A DNA stretch of 64,000 nt from Pseudonocardia nigra (GCF_019396355.1 NZ_JAHKRK010000013.1:1-64000); one strand, 5' to 3'. Shown: positions 42,587-51,835, numbered from the stretch's first letter. Notes: generated by a model not told the origin, from the letters alone. Program-made: numbers and translations.

Positions 42587-42602
42587 GAACGGCGCCGCCC
42601 TG

Positions 42603-43826
42603 ATGCACCCTGTCGGGATGAGCGCAGGGCAGCCCGGGACGTTGAGCGCGTCCGGGCTGCGCCGCGTGCTCGTGGTCCTCTGCGTCACCGAGATCACCAG
42701 CTGGGGCGTGCTCTACTACGCATTCCCCGTGCTCGCGCCGAGCATCGCCGCCGACAGCGGCTGGTCGATCAGTGCCGTCACGGCGGCGTTCTCCGCCGGG
42801 CTGCTGGTCTCCGCGATCGTCGGGATACCCGTCGGGCGGCTGCTGGACCGGATCGGTCCGCGCGCTGTCATGACCACCGGCTCCGTGCTGGCGCTCCCGG
42901 CGGTACTGGGCATCGCGTGGGCGCCGACGCTACCGGTGTTCGTCGCCGCGTGGCTCCTCGCGGGCGTCGCCATGGCCGGCACGCTGTACGCGCCCGCCTT
43001 CGCCGCACTCACCCGCTGGTGGGGTCCTCGACGCGTCACCGCGCTGACTGCGGTGACGCTGCTGGCCGGGCTGGCGAGCACGGTCTTCGCCCCGCTGACC
43101 GCGGCACTGCTCGGCCCGCTCGGGTGGCGGCAGACCTACGTCGTGCTCGCCGTGGTGCTCGCCGTCGTCACGGTCCCGGCGCACCTGTTCGGGCTGCGGG
43201 GCCACTGGCCCGCGCCGGACCCGGCCGAGCACGCCGAGCACGTGGACCGGACGCCGGCCGCGATCGTCCGCAGCCGCCCGTTCGTCCTGCTGGTCATGGC
43301 GGTCGGGCTCGCGTCGTTCGCCGCGTTCGCGGTCGTGGTCAACCAGGTGCCGCTGTTCATTGAGCGGGGGATGTCGACCAGCGCAGCCGCCTGGGCACTC
43401 GGGCTCGGCGGCGTCGGGCAGGTGCTGGGCAGGCTCGGGTACCGGCGGCTGGCGGCCGCCACCGGAGTGCGCTCGCGGGGCGTCGTCGTGCTGACCAGCG
43501 CTGCCGCCGCCACCGCGATGCTCGCCGCCCTGCCCGGGCCCGCGGTGCTGCTCGTCGGGGCCGCGATGCTCGCAGGCGCGGCCCGCGGGGTGTTCACGCT
43601 GCTGCAGGCCACCGCGATCAGCGACCGCTGGGGCGCCACGCACTACGGACGCCTCAACGGCCTGCTCTCCGCCCCGGCCATGGTCGCCACTGCGGTCGCG
43701 CCGTGGGCGGGCGCCGCCGTCGCCCAGGCGCTCGGCGGCTACCCGGGTCTCTTCGGGCTGCTCGCGGGGCTGGCCGCCGTCGCGGCGATCCTCATGGCCG
43801 GGAGCGTTCCGCGCCGGCCCGAGTGA
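42603..43826 (+). CDS. MFS transporter of arsenical cluster
   Basis: 407 aa (402 if ATG 42618 is used). Twelve hydrophobic segments; the MFS loop motif GRLLDRIGPRAV follows TM2. It starts 16 bp after the flavoprotein gene, so the two form an operon controlled by the divergent ArsR-GNAT. Likely exports the oxidised or acetylated product. Its stop is followed by a bidirectional hairpin. Confidence 0.88.
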   Translation: MHPVGMSAGQPGTLSASGLRRVLVVLCVTEITSWGVLYYAFPVLAPSIAADSGWSISAVTAAFSAGLLVSAIVGIPVGRLLDRIGPRAVMTTGSVLALPAVLGIAWAPTLPVFVAAWLLAGVAMAGTLYAPAFAALTRWWGPRRVTALTAVTLLAGLASTVFAPLTAALLGPLGWRQTYVVLAVVLAVVTVPAHLFGLRGHWPAPDPAEHAEHVDRTPAAIVRSRPFVLLVMAVGLASFAAFAVVVNQVPLFIERGMSTSAAAWALGLGGVGQVLGRLGYRRLAAATGVRSRGVVVLTSAAAATAMLAALPGPAVLLVGAAMLAGAARGVFTLLQATAISDRWGATHYGRLNGLLSAPAMVATAVAPWAGAAVAQALGGYPGLFGLLAGLAAVAAILMAGSVPRRPE

Positions 43827-43828
43827 CT

Positions 43829-43879
43829 GCGCGAACGGCACTTTCGACCAAACCTGTTGACCGAGAGTGCCGTTCGCGC
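43829..43879. terminator. bidirectional terminator with 18-bp arms
   Basis: Arms GCGCGAACGGCACTTTCG (43829-43846) and CGAGAGTGCCGTTCGCGC (43862-43879) pair at 17 of 18 positions around a 15-nt loop. Located 2 bp after the MFS stop and 4 bp from the convergent ArsR-rhodanese stop. Confidence 0.85.
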
Positions 43880-43883
43880 GTGG

Positions 43884-44555
43884 TCACGAGGCCGCGACGA
43901 CGGGCTCCCCGGCCAGCTGCCATTCGAGCATCCCCTCGGCCAGGCGCACCGCCCGGCGGCCCTCGGCGGCGAGCAGCCGCACCGCCTCGTGCGCGAAGAC
44001 GCAGTAGGCGCCGCGACAATAGGCGACGACGTCGAGCTCGGGCGGGAGGTCGGACAGCCGCGCGGGAAGCTCGTCGATCGGGATGGAGACCGCGCCGGGG
44101 ATGTGGCCGGCGGCGAACTCGGGCGCGGGCCGCACGTCCAGGACGACCACCTCTCCGGCCTGCGCGCGCCGCAGCAGCTCCTCCCGGCCGATCTGCTCGA
44201 CGTCCTCACCGTCGTGCGTGCCCAGGTACCGGGCCCGAGCCGCATCGACGTCGGGGAGGTGCGCGGCGGCGACATCGCGCAGCTGCGCGTAGAGCGCGGC
44301 GACATCGCCGTCCGCGAGCCGGTAGAAGATCGTGGTGCCCTCACGGCTGGTGGCGACGAGCCCCGCCTGCCGGAGGGTCTGCAGGTGCGCCGAGGCCGTG
44401 GTCAGCCCGAGGCCGGCCGCCCCTGCGAGGTCGGCGACACTGCGCGTCCCCTGCGCGAGCAGGTCGAGCAGCTCGAGGCGCTTCCCGTTGCCCAGCGCCT
44501 TGCCCACCCGGGCCAGCTGCTCGAACAGCTCCGACTTCCGCGTCGCGTCACCCAT
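43884..44555 (-). CDS. ArsR-family regulator with rhodanese domain
   Basis: 223 aa. Residues 1-100 are an ArsR HTH (GKRLELLDLLAQGTRSVADL; GLTTASAHLQTLRQAGLV). Residues about 120-215 are a rhodanese with active-site Cys in VAYCRGAYCVFA. Such fusions act as sulfane-sulfur sensors: the rhodanese Cys forms a persulfide that releases DNA binding. It is divergent from the persulfide dioxygenase-like gene, its likely target. Confidence 0.9.
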   Translation of the reverse strand: MGDATRKSELFEQLARVGKALGNGKRLELLDLLAQGTRSVADLAGAAGLGLTTASAHLQTLRQAGLVATSREGTTIFYRLADGDVAALYAQLRDVAAAHLPDVDAARARYLGTHDGEDVEQIGREELLRRAQAGEVVVLDVRPAPEFAAGHIPGAVSIPIDELPARLSDLPPELDVVAYCRGAYCVFAHEAVRLLAAEGRRAVRLAEGMLEWQLAGEPVVAAS

Positions 44556-44562
44556 AGACTCC

Positions 44563-44578
44563 TCCAATGCTCCGTGGA
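44563..44578. promoter_or_regulatory. operator-like repeat between ArsR-rhodanese and MBL-rhodanese genes
   Basis: TCCA-n8-TGGA in a 60-bp divergent gap, 8 bp upstream of the ArsR-rhodanese start. Half-site form fits ArsR-type operators. Confidence 0.4.
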
Positions 44579-44615
44579 ATAGTGTAGCAGCAACGCCGGA
44601 CCCCGGGAGGGCGAG

Positions 44616-45998
44616 ATGGGCGACACCACGACGGGACTCGCGCCGACCGCGGTCGCCGACGAGGGCCTGGGCAACTCCTGCCACCTGCTCGACCTCGGCG
44701 ACGGCGGCGCCCTGGTCGTCGACCCACCACGGGACCTGCGCGCCGTGCGCGCGGCCGCCGAGCGGGCCGGCCTGCGCATCCGGTTCGTCGCCGACACCCA
44801 CCTGCACGCCGACTTCCTCTCCGGCGCCGTGCAACTGGCCCACGACGACGCCGCCACCGTGCTCGCCGCGGCGGCGGGTGAGCGCCGGTTCGACCACCGC
44901 GGGCTGCGCGACGGCGACGAGGTCGATCTCGGCGGGCCGACGCTGACCGCGCTCGAGACACCGGGGCACACCGACGAACACCTGGCGTTCCTGCTGCGGG
45001 ACGGCGCCCGGCCGGTCGGGGTCTTCAGCGGCGGTTCACTGATCGTCGGGTCGGCGGCGCGCACGGACCTGCTCGGCGCCGACCGTGCCGAGAGCCTGGC
45101 GCGCGCCCAGTTCGGCTCGCTGCGCCGGCTGGCAGCGCTGCCGCCTGCGACGGCCCTGTGGCCCACGCACGGCGCCGGTTCGTTCTGCTCGGCCCCGCCC
45201 GGCGCCGACCGGACGTCGACGATCGGGCGGGAGCTGGCCGCCAACCCCCTGCTGGCCATCGACGACGAGGATCGGTTCGTCGAGCACCTGCTCGGTTCGC
45301 TGGGCAGCTACCCGCCCTACTTCCTCCGACTGGCCGAGATCAACCGGCGCGGCCCTGCGGTGCTCGACCCCGGTGCGACGGGGCGGCTCGACGCGCTGCC
45401 GGTGGCCGCGGTCCGGCGGCTGCTCGCCGACGGCGCCGTCCTCGTCGACGCGCGTCCGGTCGCCGACTACACCCGCGGCCACGTCCCCGGCGCGGTGTCG
45501 ATCCCGCTGCGCGCCCAGTTCGCCACCTGGCTGGGCTGGCTGGTCCCCGCCGACACCCCCGTCGTGGTGCTGCGCAACCCGGACCAGGACCTCGCCGACC
45601 TCGTCTGGCGCGCCCTGAACATCGGCGTCGAACGGCTCGCCGGCGAGCTCGACGGCGGGATCGACGCGTGGATCGCGGCCGGGCACCCGACCGCGAACAC
45701 GCCGCTGCTGCGGCCCGGGGAGGTCGACGGGCGGTACCGGGTGCTCGACGTCCGCCAGGAGGCGGAGTTCAGCGCGGGGCACCTGCCCGGCGCCCTCCAC
45801 GTCGAGCTCGGCGCGCTCGGCCCGGCCGCGGGCCGGCTCCCCGACGCACCGACGCTGGTCATGTGCGGGCACGGGGAACGCGCCGCCGGTGCCGTCGGCC
45901 TGCTCGAACGCGCCGGGCACCGGGATCTGGCGGTCCTGGCCGGCGGGCCCGGTGACTGGGCCGAGGCCGCCGGGCGCGACTTGGCCACGGGCCGATGA
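44616..45998 (+). CDS. persulfide dioxygenase-like MBL protein fused to two rhodanese domains
   Basis: 460 aa. MBL domain (1-~230): metal motif THLHADFLSG (His62, His64, Asp66), HTDEHLAF and PTHGAGSFC. First rhodanese domain (~275-355) lacks an active-site Cys (VVVLRNPDQD), the second (~365-455) has it (VMCGHGER). This architecture matches proteins that oxidise glutathione- or low-molecular-weight-thiol persulfide to sulfite and then transfer sulfur. Actinobacteria use mycothiol, so the thiol here is probably mycothiol. 4-bp overlap with the MFS gene. Confidence 0.88.
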   Translation: MGDTTTGLAPTAVADEGLGNSCHLLDLGDGGALVVDPPRDLRAVRAAAERAGLRIRFVADTHLHADFLSGAVQLAHDDAATVLAAAAGERRFDHRGLRDGDEVDLGGPTLTALETPGHTDEHLAFLLRDGARPVGVFSGGSLIVGSAARTDLLGADRAESLARAQFGSLRRLAALPPATALWPTHGAGSFCSAPPGADRTSTIGRELAANPLLAIDDEDRFVEHLLGSLGSYPPYFLRLAEINRRGPAVLDPGATGRLDALPVAAVRRLLADGAVLVDARPVADYTRGHVPGAVSIPLRAQFATWLGWLVPADTPVVVLRNPDQDLADLVWRALNIGVERLAGELDGGIDAWIAAGHPTANTPLLRPGEVDGRYRVLDVRQEAEFSAGHLPGALHVELGALGPAAGRLPDAPTLVMCGHGERAAGAVGLLERAGHRDLAVLAGGPGDWAEAAGRDLATGR

Positions 45999-47266
45999 GC
46001 ACCCCTGCCACCCGCGCCCCGCTGCGGCTGGGGCTGCGGGCGAACCTCGCCCAGTTCGTCCTGCTCGTCGCGGTCAACGCCCTCGTCGGCGGCATGTACG
46101 GGCAGGAACGGACGGTGCTGCCGCTGCTCGCGGAGCAGGAGTTCGGGCTCACCGCCTACACCGGCGTGCTGACCTTCATCCTCGCATTCGGGGCGACGAA
46201 GGCGGTGGCGAACTACGCCGCCGGGACGCTGTCGGACCGATACGGGCGCAAGCCCGTGCTGGTCGCCGGCTGGCTGATCGCCGTCCCCGTCCCGCTGCTG
46301 CTGATCTGGGCGCCCAGCTGGGGCTGGGTGATCGCGGCGAACGTGCTGCTCGGGCTCAACCAGGGGCTGACCTGGTCGACCACGGTCGTCATGAAGATCG
46401 ACCTCGTGGGCCCGCAGCGGCGCGGGCAGGCGATGGGGCTCAACGAGGCCGCCGGGTACCTCGCCGTCGCGGCCACGGCGATGGCCACCGGGTACATCGC
46501 CGCCCGAGCCGGGCTGCGACCGGAGCCGTTCCTCCTCGGGATCGCCTACGCCGCACTGGGCCTCGGCCTGTCGACCCTGGCCGTGCGCGAGACCCGCGAC
46601 CACGCCCGGCTCGAAGCCGCAGGCCACACCACTCGCGGGCACCTGCACGCCGGCCTCGGCAGCCGCGAGATCTTCGCCCAGAGCAGCTTCCGCGAACCCG
46701 CGCTGTCGGCTGCCAGCCACGCCGGCATGGTCAACAACCTGATGGACGGGCTGGCCTGGGGGCTGTTCCCGCTGCTGTTCGCCGCCGCCGGGCTGTCGGT
46801 CGCGCAGATCGGCGTGCTCACCGCCCTCTACCCCGCCGTCTGGGGGCTCGGGCAGCTCGGCACCGGCGCGCTGTCCGACCGCACCGGCCGCAAACCGCTC
46901 ATCGTGGGTGGCCAGCTCCTGCAGGCCGTCGCCCTCGTGCTCGTCGCCACCGGGGGATCCTTCGGGGTGTGGGCGGTGGCGATGGTGCTGCTCGGCGCCG
47001 GCACCGCGCTCGTCTACCCGACCCTGCTCGCCGCGGTCGGCGACGTCGCCCACCCCGCGTGGCGCGCCCGCGCGGTCGGCGTCTACCGGCTGTGGCGCGA
47101 CGGCGGCTTCGTCGTCGGCGCGCTGGTCGCCGGGCTGGTCGCCGACGCCTACGGCCTCCCGGTCGCCGTGGCGGTCGTGGCCGCGGTGACCACCGCCTCC
47201 GGGCTCGCCGTCGCCGTGCGGATGTACGAGACGCACACCTCGGCCTCCCCCAGGAGCCCGCGTTGA
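45995..47266 (+). CDS. MFS transporter of sulfur cluster
   Basis: 423 aa, twelve hydrophobic segments. Two MFS loop motifs, GTLSDRYGRKPV and GALSDRTGRKPL, mark the symmetric halves. Overlaps its neighbours on both sides (ATGA with the upstream gene, GTTGA with the downstream one), so it is co-translated with the persulfide dioxygenase-like and desulfurase genes. Possibly exports sulfite or thiosulfate; inferred. Confidence 0.88.
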   Translation: MSTPATRAPLRLGLRANLAQFVLLVAVNALVGGMYGQERTVLPLLAEQEFGLTAYTGVLTFILAFGATKAVANYAAGTLSDRYGRKPVLVAGWLIAVPVPLLLIWAPSWGWVIAANVLLGLNQGLTWSTTVVMKIDLVGPQRRGQAMGLNEAAGYLAVAATAMATGYIAARAGLRPEPFLLGIAYAALGLGLSTLAVRETRDHARLEAAGHTTRGHLHAGLGSREIFAQSSFREPALSAASHAGMVNNLMDGLAWGLFPLLFAAAGLSVAQIGVLTALYPAVWGLGQLGTGALSDRTGRKPLIVGGQLLQAVALVLVATGGSFGVWAVAMVLLGAGTALVYPTLLAAVGDVAHPAWRARAVGVYRLWRDGGFVVGALVAGLVADAYGLPVAVAVVAAVTTASGLAVAVRMYETHTSASPRSPR

Positions 47267-48488
47267 CCCACCCCGGCCTGGCCGACGGCCCGATCTACCT
47301 GGACTACAACGCGACCACCCCGGTCGACCCCGCGGTCCTGGAGGCCGCCCTGCCGTTCCTCGCCGCGCACTTCGGCAACCCCTCCAGCAGCCACCGGTAC
47401 GCCGACGCCCCGCGGTCGGCGGTCGACCGCGCCCGTGCGCAGCTCGCCGCGCTGCTCGGCGCCCGCCCCGACGAGATCGTGTTCACCGGTGGCGGGTCGG
47501 AGGCCGACACGCTCGCCGTCCGCGGCGCCGCGAGGGCCGCGCCAGCCGGCCGCCGGCATGTGATCACCCTGCCCACGGAGCATCCGGCCGTCCTGCAGGC
47601 GTGCCGCGGCCTGCAGGACGAGGGCTTCACGGTCACCCACCTCCCGGTCGACGGGTTCGGCCGCGTGCGGCCCGCCGATCTGGAGGCAGCAATCAGCGAC
47701 CAGACGGCGCTGGTGTCGGTCGCCTTCGGCAACAGCGAGACGGGCACCCTGCAGCCGGTAACCGAGCTGGCGGCCGTCGCCCGGGCACACGGCGCGGTGT
47801 TCCACACCGACGCCGCACAGGCCGCAGGGAAAGTGGACATCGACGTGGCCGCGCTCGGCGTGGACCTGCTGACCGTGGTCGGCCACAAGATGTACGCGCC
47901 CAAGGGGGTCGGCGCCCTCTACGTCCGCGACGGCGTCCCGATCCGGCCGGTCGTCCACGGCGGCGGGCAGGAGCGTGGCCTGCGCGCGGGCACCGAGAAC
48001 GTCGCGTTCATCGCCGCCATCGGGCAGGCCGGCGTCATCGCCCGCGCCGAGCTGCCCGGCGGCACCGTGCGGCTGACGGGGCTGCGCGACCTCCTGCACC
48101 GGGAGCTGGAGCGGCTCCTCCCGGGGCGGGTGCACCTCAACGGCCATCCCGTCCACCGGCTCCCGGGCACCCTCAACGTCAGCATCGACGGCGTCCGCGG
48201 GCGCGACCTGCTCGCCGCCCTGCCCGAGATCGCCGCGGCCACGGGCTCGGCGTGTCACGAAGGCATCGACAGCCCCTCGGAGGTCCTGCTCGCCATGGGC
48301 ATCAGCGCCGAGCGGGCGAACGCCGCACTGCGGCTGTCCCTCGGCCGGTGGACCACCGAGGACGAGCTCCGCGCGCCGCCGGGCTCATCGCGCGGCAGGT
48401 CGAGCGGACCGCGCCGTGGCGAGGACGTGCCACGAGAACGGCGCCCGGGTGTCTGGGAACAGGAAGCGGTCCAGTCGATCCAGGGTGA
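47263..48488 (+). CDS. cysteine desulfurase (class V aminotransferase), frameshift near 3' end
   Basis: TTG start at 47263 overlaps the MFS stop. Family motifs: YLDYNATTP near the N-terminus, FTGGGSEADTLAVRG, EHPAVLQACRG, HTDAAQAAGKVDID, VGHKMYAPKGVGALYV (PLP Lys) and GTENVAFIAA. Active-site Cys is in TGSACHEGIDSPSEVL. After WTTEDELRA at about 48,372 the frame is lost; the expected tail AGLIARQVERTAPW appears one base off and stops at 48,488. In the unshifted frame translation runs to 49,197 over the convergent methyltransferase gene. Catalytic core is complete. Confidence 0.78.
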
Positions 48489-49041
48489 AGCCCGCCTGCT
48501 CGATCGCCGCGACGGTGTCGCGGCCGGTGTGGCACCCACCCGCGAGCCTCGGCCAGATCGTGGCATCGAGCAGCCGCTGCACCCGGGCCACGCCCGGGGC
48601 GTCGGCGCGCCCGTGCTCCAGGACGCGCAGCTGCCCGCCGGGCCGCAGCACCCGACGCGCCTCGGCCAGCGCGGCGGCCGGACCGGGCACCGAGCAGAGC
48701 ACCAGGCAACACACGACGGCGTCGGCGGTGTGGTCGGCGACGGGCAGCCGATCGGCCAGGCCGTCGACGACCTCGACCGGGACGGGGGCGGCCGCCGCGG
48801 CGCTGCGCGCGAGTGCCCGCAGCCGCGGTTCGGGCTCCACCGCCAGCACCCGGGTGACCGTGGGCGGGTAGTGCGGGAAGGTGCCGCCCGGGCCCGCGCC
48901 GATCTCGACGACCTCGCCGCGCAGCCCGGACAGCAACTGCCGCCGGTGCTCGGTGAGGCCGCCCTCGTCCATCGCCCGGGCCATCCGCGGGTACAGGCGC
49001 GCGAAGACCGGGTGCCGCACTCCGGACACGGCCGTCACCAC
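48385..49041 (-). CDS. class I SAM-dependent methyltransferase
   Basis: 218 aa from GTG at 49041. SAM motif I VVEIGAGPGGTFPHYP, motif II VEPEPRLRALA, then ADAVVCCLVLCSV and LRPGGQLRVLEHGRA. Resembles phosphatidylethanolamine- or arsenite-type small-molecule methyltransferases; substrate unknown. The GTG overlaps the end of the P450 gene, so it is translated after it. Its 3' end overlaps the end of the desulfurase gene on the other strand. Confidence 0.85.
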   Translation of the reverse strand: MVTAVSGVRHPVFARLYPRMARAMDEGGLTEHRRQLLSGLRGEVVEIGAGPGGTFPHYPPTVTRVLAVEPEPRLRALARSAAAAAPVPVEVVDGLADRLPVADHTADAVVCCLVLCSVPGPAAALAEARRVLRPGGQLRVLEHGRADAPGVARVQRLLDATIWPRLAGGCHTGRDTVAAIEQAGFTLDRLDRFLFPDTRAPFSWHVLATARSARPAAR

Positions 49042-50222
49042 GTCACCGGGATCTCGCGCAGGCCGCCGGTGAGCGTCCCGGTGTGGACGGCCAGTCCGTC
49101 GACGCCGACGGCGAGCCGCATCTCGGGGAAGCGCGGCACCAGCCGGGAGAAGACGGCCTGCAGCTCGATCCGGGCCAGCGGCGCGCCGATGCAGTAGCGG
49201 GCCCCGTGCCCGAACGTGACGTGCCCGGCGTCGCGCCTGCTCACGTCGAACCGGTCCGGCTCGGGGAAGACCGCGCCGTCGTGGTTGGCGGAGCCGGTGT
49301 CGAGCAGCACCAGCTCCCCCGCGCGGACCGTGACGCCGGCGATCTCCAGATCGGTGCGCGCGTACCGCGGGATGCCGCCCCCGCCCGTGCCCTGCGCCCG
49401 CAGGATCTCGTCGACCGCCGACCCAATCCGGTCGGGGTCGGCGAGCAGGGCCTGCCACTGGGCCGGGTTCGACAGCAGCAGCACGGCCCCCATGCCGATC
49501 GCCACCACCGTGGTCTCGTGCCCGGCGAACAGCAGGAACATCCCCATCGCGGCGGCTTCGCCGTCACTGACGCCCTCGGTCGCGCAGAGCTGGGAGATCA
49601 CGTCGTCGCCCGGCTCGCGGCGCTTGCGCGCCACCAGCTCCTGGCCGTAGCGGAACAGGTCGGCCAGGCCCTGCTGGGAGCGCGCCCCGTCCTGCACGTC
49701 GGCGGCCGCCCGCGTCCACGTCCGGAACTGCGCCCGGTCCTCGAACGGCACCCCGAGAAGCTCGCAGATCACGGCGATCGGCAGCGGCAGCGCCAGCGCC
49801 TCGACCAGGTCGGCGGGCGAGCCGTGCTCGGCGAGCTCGTCGAGCAGGCGGGCGGTGAGGGCCTCGACCCGTGGGCGCAGGGCGCGCATCCGCTTCGGTG
49901 AGAAGTGCGGCTGCAGCAGCGCCCGCATCCGCGCGTGATCGGTGTGTTCGGTGGTGAAGTCGCCCACGGGCCCGCCGAACAGCGCCGACTCCCCCGTGCG
50001 CGCCGCGGAGGCCGGGTCCGGGTGGGACCGCCCGAGCCGGTCGTCGTCCAGCAGGCTGCGCACCTGCTCGTACCCGGTGACCAGCCACGCCTCGTCGCCG
50101 ACCGCGGTGCGGATGCGGTGGACGGGCCCCGCGGCCTGCAGCGTCCGCAGCAGTGGGGCCGCCTGCAGGGGATGCGGCTTCTCGAACGGCAGCTGGATGT
50201 CAACATCTCGTTGTACACTCAC
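49035..50222 (-). CDS. cytochrome P450
   Basis: 395 aa from GTG at 50222. Oxygen-binding helix LLFAGHETTVV, ExxR in VDEILRA, and the haem loop FGHGARYCIGAPLAR with the ligand Cys. Normal length for soluble bacterial P450. Operon with the methyltransferase gene, suggesting hydroxylation followed by methylation of the same compound. Divergent from the TetR gene. Confidence 0.93.
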   Translation of the reverse strand: MSVQRDVDIQLPFEKPHPLQAAPLLRTLQAAGPVHRIRTAVGDEAWLVTGYEQVRSLLDDDRLGRSHPDPASAARTGESALFGGPVGDFTTEHTDHARMRALLQPHFSPKRMRALRPRVEALTARLLDELAEHGSPADLVEALALPLPIAVICELLGVPFEDRAQFRTWTRAAADVQDGARSQQGLADLFRYGQELVARKRREPGDDVISQLCATEGVSDGEAAAMGMFLLFAGHETTVVAIGMGAVLLLSNPAQWQALLADPDRIGSAVDEILRAQGTGGGGIPRYARTDLEIAGVTVRAGELVLLDTGSANHDGAVFPEPDRFDVSRRDAGHVTFGHGARYCIGAPLARIELQAVFSRLVPRFPEMRLAVGVDGLAVHTGTLTGGLREIPVTW

Positions 50223-50276
50223 GAGTAAACAAGCTACTTTTAGACTCCGGCGTACACAAGAGGGAAGCGGGTGAGC

Positions 50277-50855
50277 ATGAGCGACGGCAACGCTGCAACG
50301 CCGGTGCGCCGGATGCGCCGCGCCGACCGGCGCGAGCAGATCCTCGGCGCGGCCACGCGCGCGTTCGCCCGCACCGGGTTCGCCGGCACGGGCCTGGACG
50401 ACGTCGCCGCCGAGGCCGGGATCACGCGCGTGCTGCTCTACCGGCACTTCGACTCGAAGGCCGACATGTACCGCGCCGCCCTCGACCGCGCGTGCGGCCG
50501 CCTGCAGGAGCGCGTCGGCGACGACGACTTCGACGACCGGTCGATCCCGGCGCTGCTCCGCGCCGCCGCGACCGATTGCGACGCGTTCCGCCTGCTGTTC
50601 CACCACGCCGCCCGGGAGCCGGAGTTCCGCGACGTCGTCGACGACCTGACCGCCGCATCGACCGATGTCGCCCGGCGCAACCTCGCCCCGCTGATCCCCG
50701 ATGGCCCCTGGCTGGACTGGGCCGCCCGGCTGATCCCGGCGCTCACCGTCGAGGCCGTCATCGCCTGGCTCGACGCCGGTCAGCCCGACCCCGAGCACGC
50801 CGCCGAACGGATCGGGCAAGCCGTGCACGGGGTCATCCGCGCCGCCGCACAGTAG
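50277..50855 (+). CDS. TetR-family regulator
   Basis: 192 aa from ATG at 50277 (GTG at 50271 is possible). HTH: REQILGAATRAFARTGFAGTG and GITRVLLYRHF. Divergent from the P450 gene with a 54-bp gap carrying related TTGTACAC (50211-50218) and GTACACAA (50252-50259) sequences, candidate operator halves. Likely represses the P450-methyltransferase pair. Confidence 0.88.
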   Translation: MSDGNAATPVRRMRRADRREQILGAATRAFARTGFAGTGLDDVAAEAGITRVLLYRHFDSKADMYRAALDRACGRLQERVGDDDFDDRSIPALLRAAATDCDAFRLLFHHAAREPEFRDVVDDLTAASTDVARRNLAPLIPDGPWLDWAARLIPALTVEAVIAWLDAGQPDPEHAAERIGQAVHGVIRAAAQ

Positions 50856-50902
50856 TGCGACCCGGGCGTGTTCATGGCGCCGATGCGCCCCGTCGTGGCC
50901 CG

Positions 50903-50924
50903 TGCGCCCCGTCGACGGGGCGCA
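50903..50924. terminator. palindromic terminator between convergent genes
   Basis: Perfect 22-nt palindrome centred on GTCGAC (arms TGCGCCCCGTC/GACGGGGCGCA), between the TetR and RpiR stops. Further GCGCCCC/GGGGTGC copies surround it. Confidence 0.7.
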
Positions 50925-50953
50925 TCCGCCGAAACGGGGTGCATGAGGAACCG

Positions 50954-51835
50954 TCAGGGGCTGCGCCGGGAGCGCACCGCCCGGTAGGTGCGGTCGAGCG
51001 CGGTCATCGTCCGGTCGTAGGACTGCTGCGCCACCCCGACGAAGAGGCAGTCGATCACCGCGAGCTGGGCGATCCGGCTCGCCATCGCGCCGGAGCGGAA
51101 CGTCGTCTCCCGGGCCGCGGTGGTGAGCACCAGGTCGGCGCACTCGGTCAGGGGCGACGGCGCGAAGTTGGTGATCGCGATCGTGCGGGCGCCGGACTCG
51201 CGGGCGACCCGGAGGGCGTCGACGGTGTCCGTGGTGGTGCCGGTGTGCGAGATCGCGATCGCCACGCAGCTGCCGTCGAGGAGCGCGGCCGAGGTGAGCG
51301 CGGCGTGCGGGTCCGGCCACGCGAAGGCGAGCAGGCCGATGCGGTGCAGCTTCTGGTGCAGGTCCTGGCCGACGAAACCGCTCGCGCCCAGCCCGTAGAT
51401 GTCGATCCGCCGGGCACTCGCCACCGCCTCGACGGCCCGCCCGAGCGCGGCCAGGTCCAACGTGGCCGCGGTGTCCTCCACGGCCTTCGCGTCGCTGAAC
51501 GCGATCTTGGCGACGACGTCGGCGAGCGTGTCGCTGCGGTCGATGTCCGAGGAGAGCACCGCGCCGTCGGGGCTGCCGGCGGCCTCGCGGCCGGTCTCGC
51601 GCGCGAGGGCGAGCCGCAGTTCGGGATAGCCGTGGAAGCCCGCCGACCGGCAGAACCGCATCACCGTCGCCACCGAGGTGGAGCACTCCTGCGCGAGCCT
51701 GCCGATCGACAGCTCCGCGGTGCCGTCCGGGTCGCGCAGCACGGCCTCGGCCACGCGCCGCTGCGCGGGCCGCAGCGACGGCAGCACGGCGCGGATCCGC
51801 ACCAGCACGCCGCGGGCCACAGGCGATGACGTCAT
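50954..51835 (-). CDS. murR: MurR/RpiR family regulator
   Basis: 293 aa. N-terminal HTH_6 (SIGRLAQECSTSVATVMRFCRSAGF, in two helices), C-terminal SIS phosphosugar-binding domain (RIDIYGLGASGFVGQDL; AIAISHTGTTTDTVDAL). Expected to sense a phosphosugar such as MurNAc-6-P. Divergent from the peptide-ABC/murQ/anmK operon with a 161-bp gap. The symbol is by context. Confidence 0.85.
   Translation of the reverse strand: MTSSPVARGVLVRIRAVLPSLRPAQRRVAEAVLRDPDGTAELSIGRLAQECSTSVATVMRFCRSAGFHGYPELRLALARETGREAAGSPDGAVLSSDIDRSDTLADVVAKIAFSDAKAVEDTAATLDLAALGRAVEAVASARRIDIYGLGASGFVGQDLHQKLHRIGLLAFAWPDPHAALTSAALLDGSCVAIAISHTGTTTDTVDALRVARESGARTIAITNFAPSPLTECADLVLTTAARETTFRSGAMASRIAQLAVIDCLFVGVAQQSYDRTMTALDRTYRAVRSRRSP

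Noticed and set aside
48489-49197. Extended C-terminal domain of the cysteine desulfurase
   Set aside because: Lies over a well-supported methyltransferase gene on the other strand and has shadow-like composition; explained by a frameshift.
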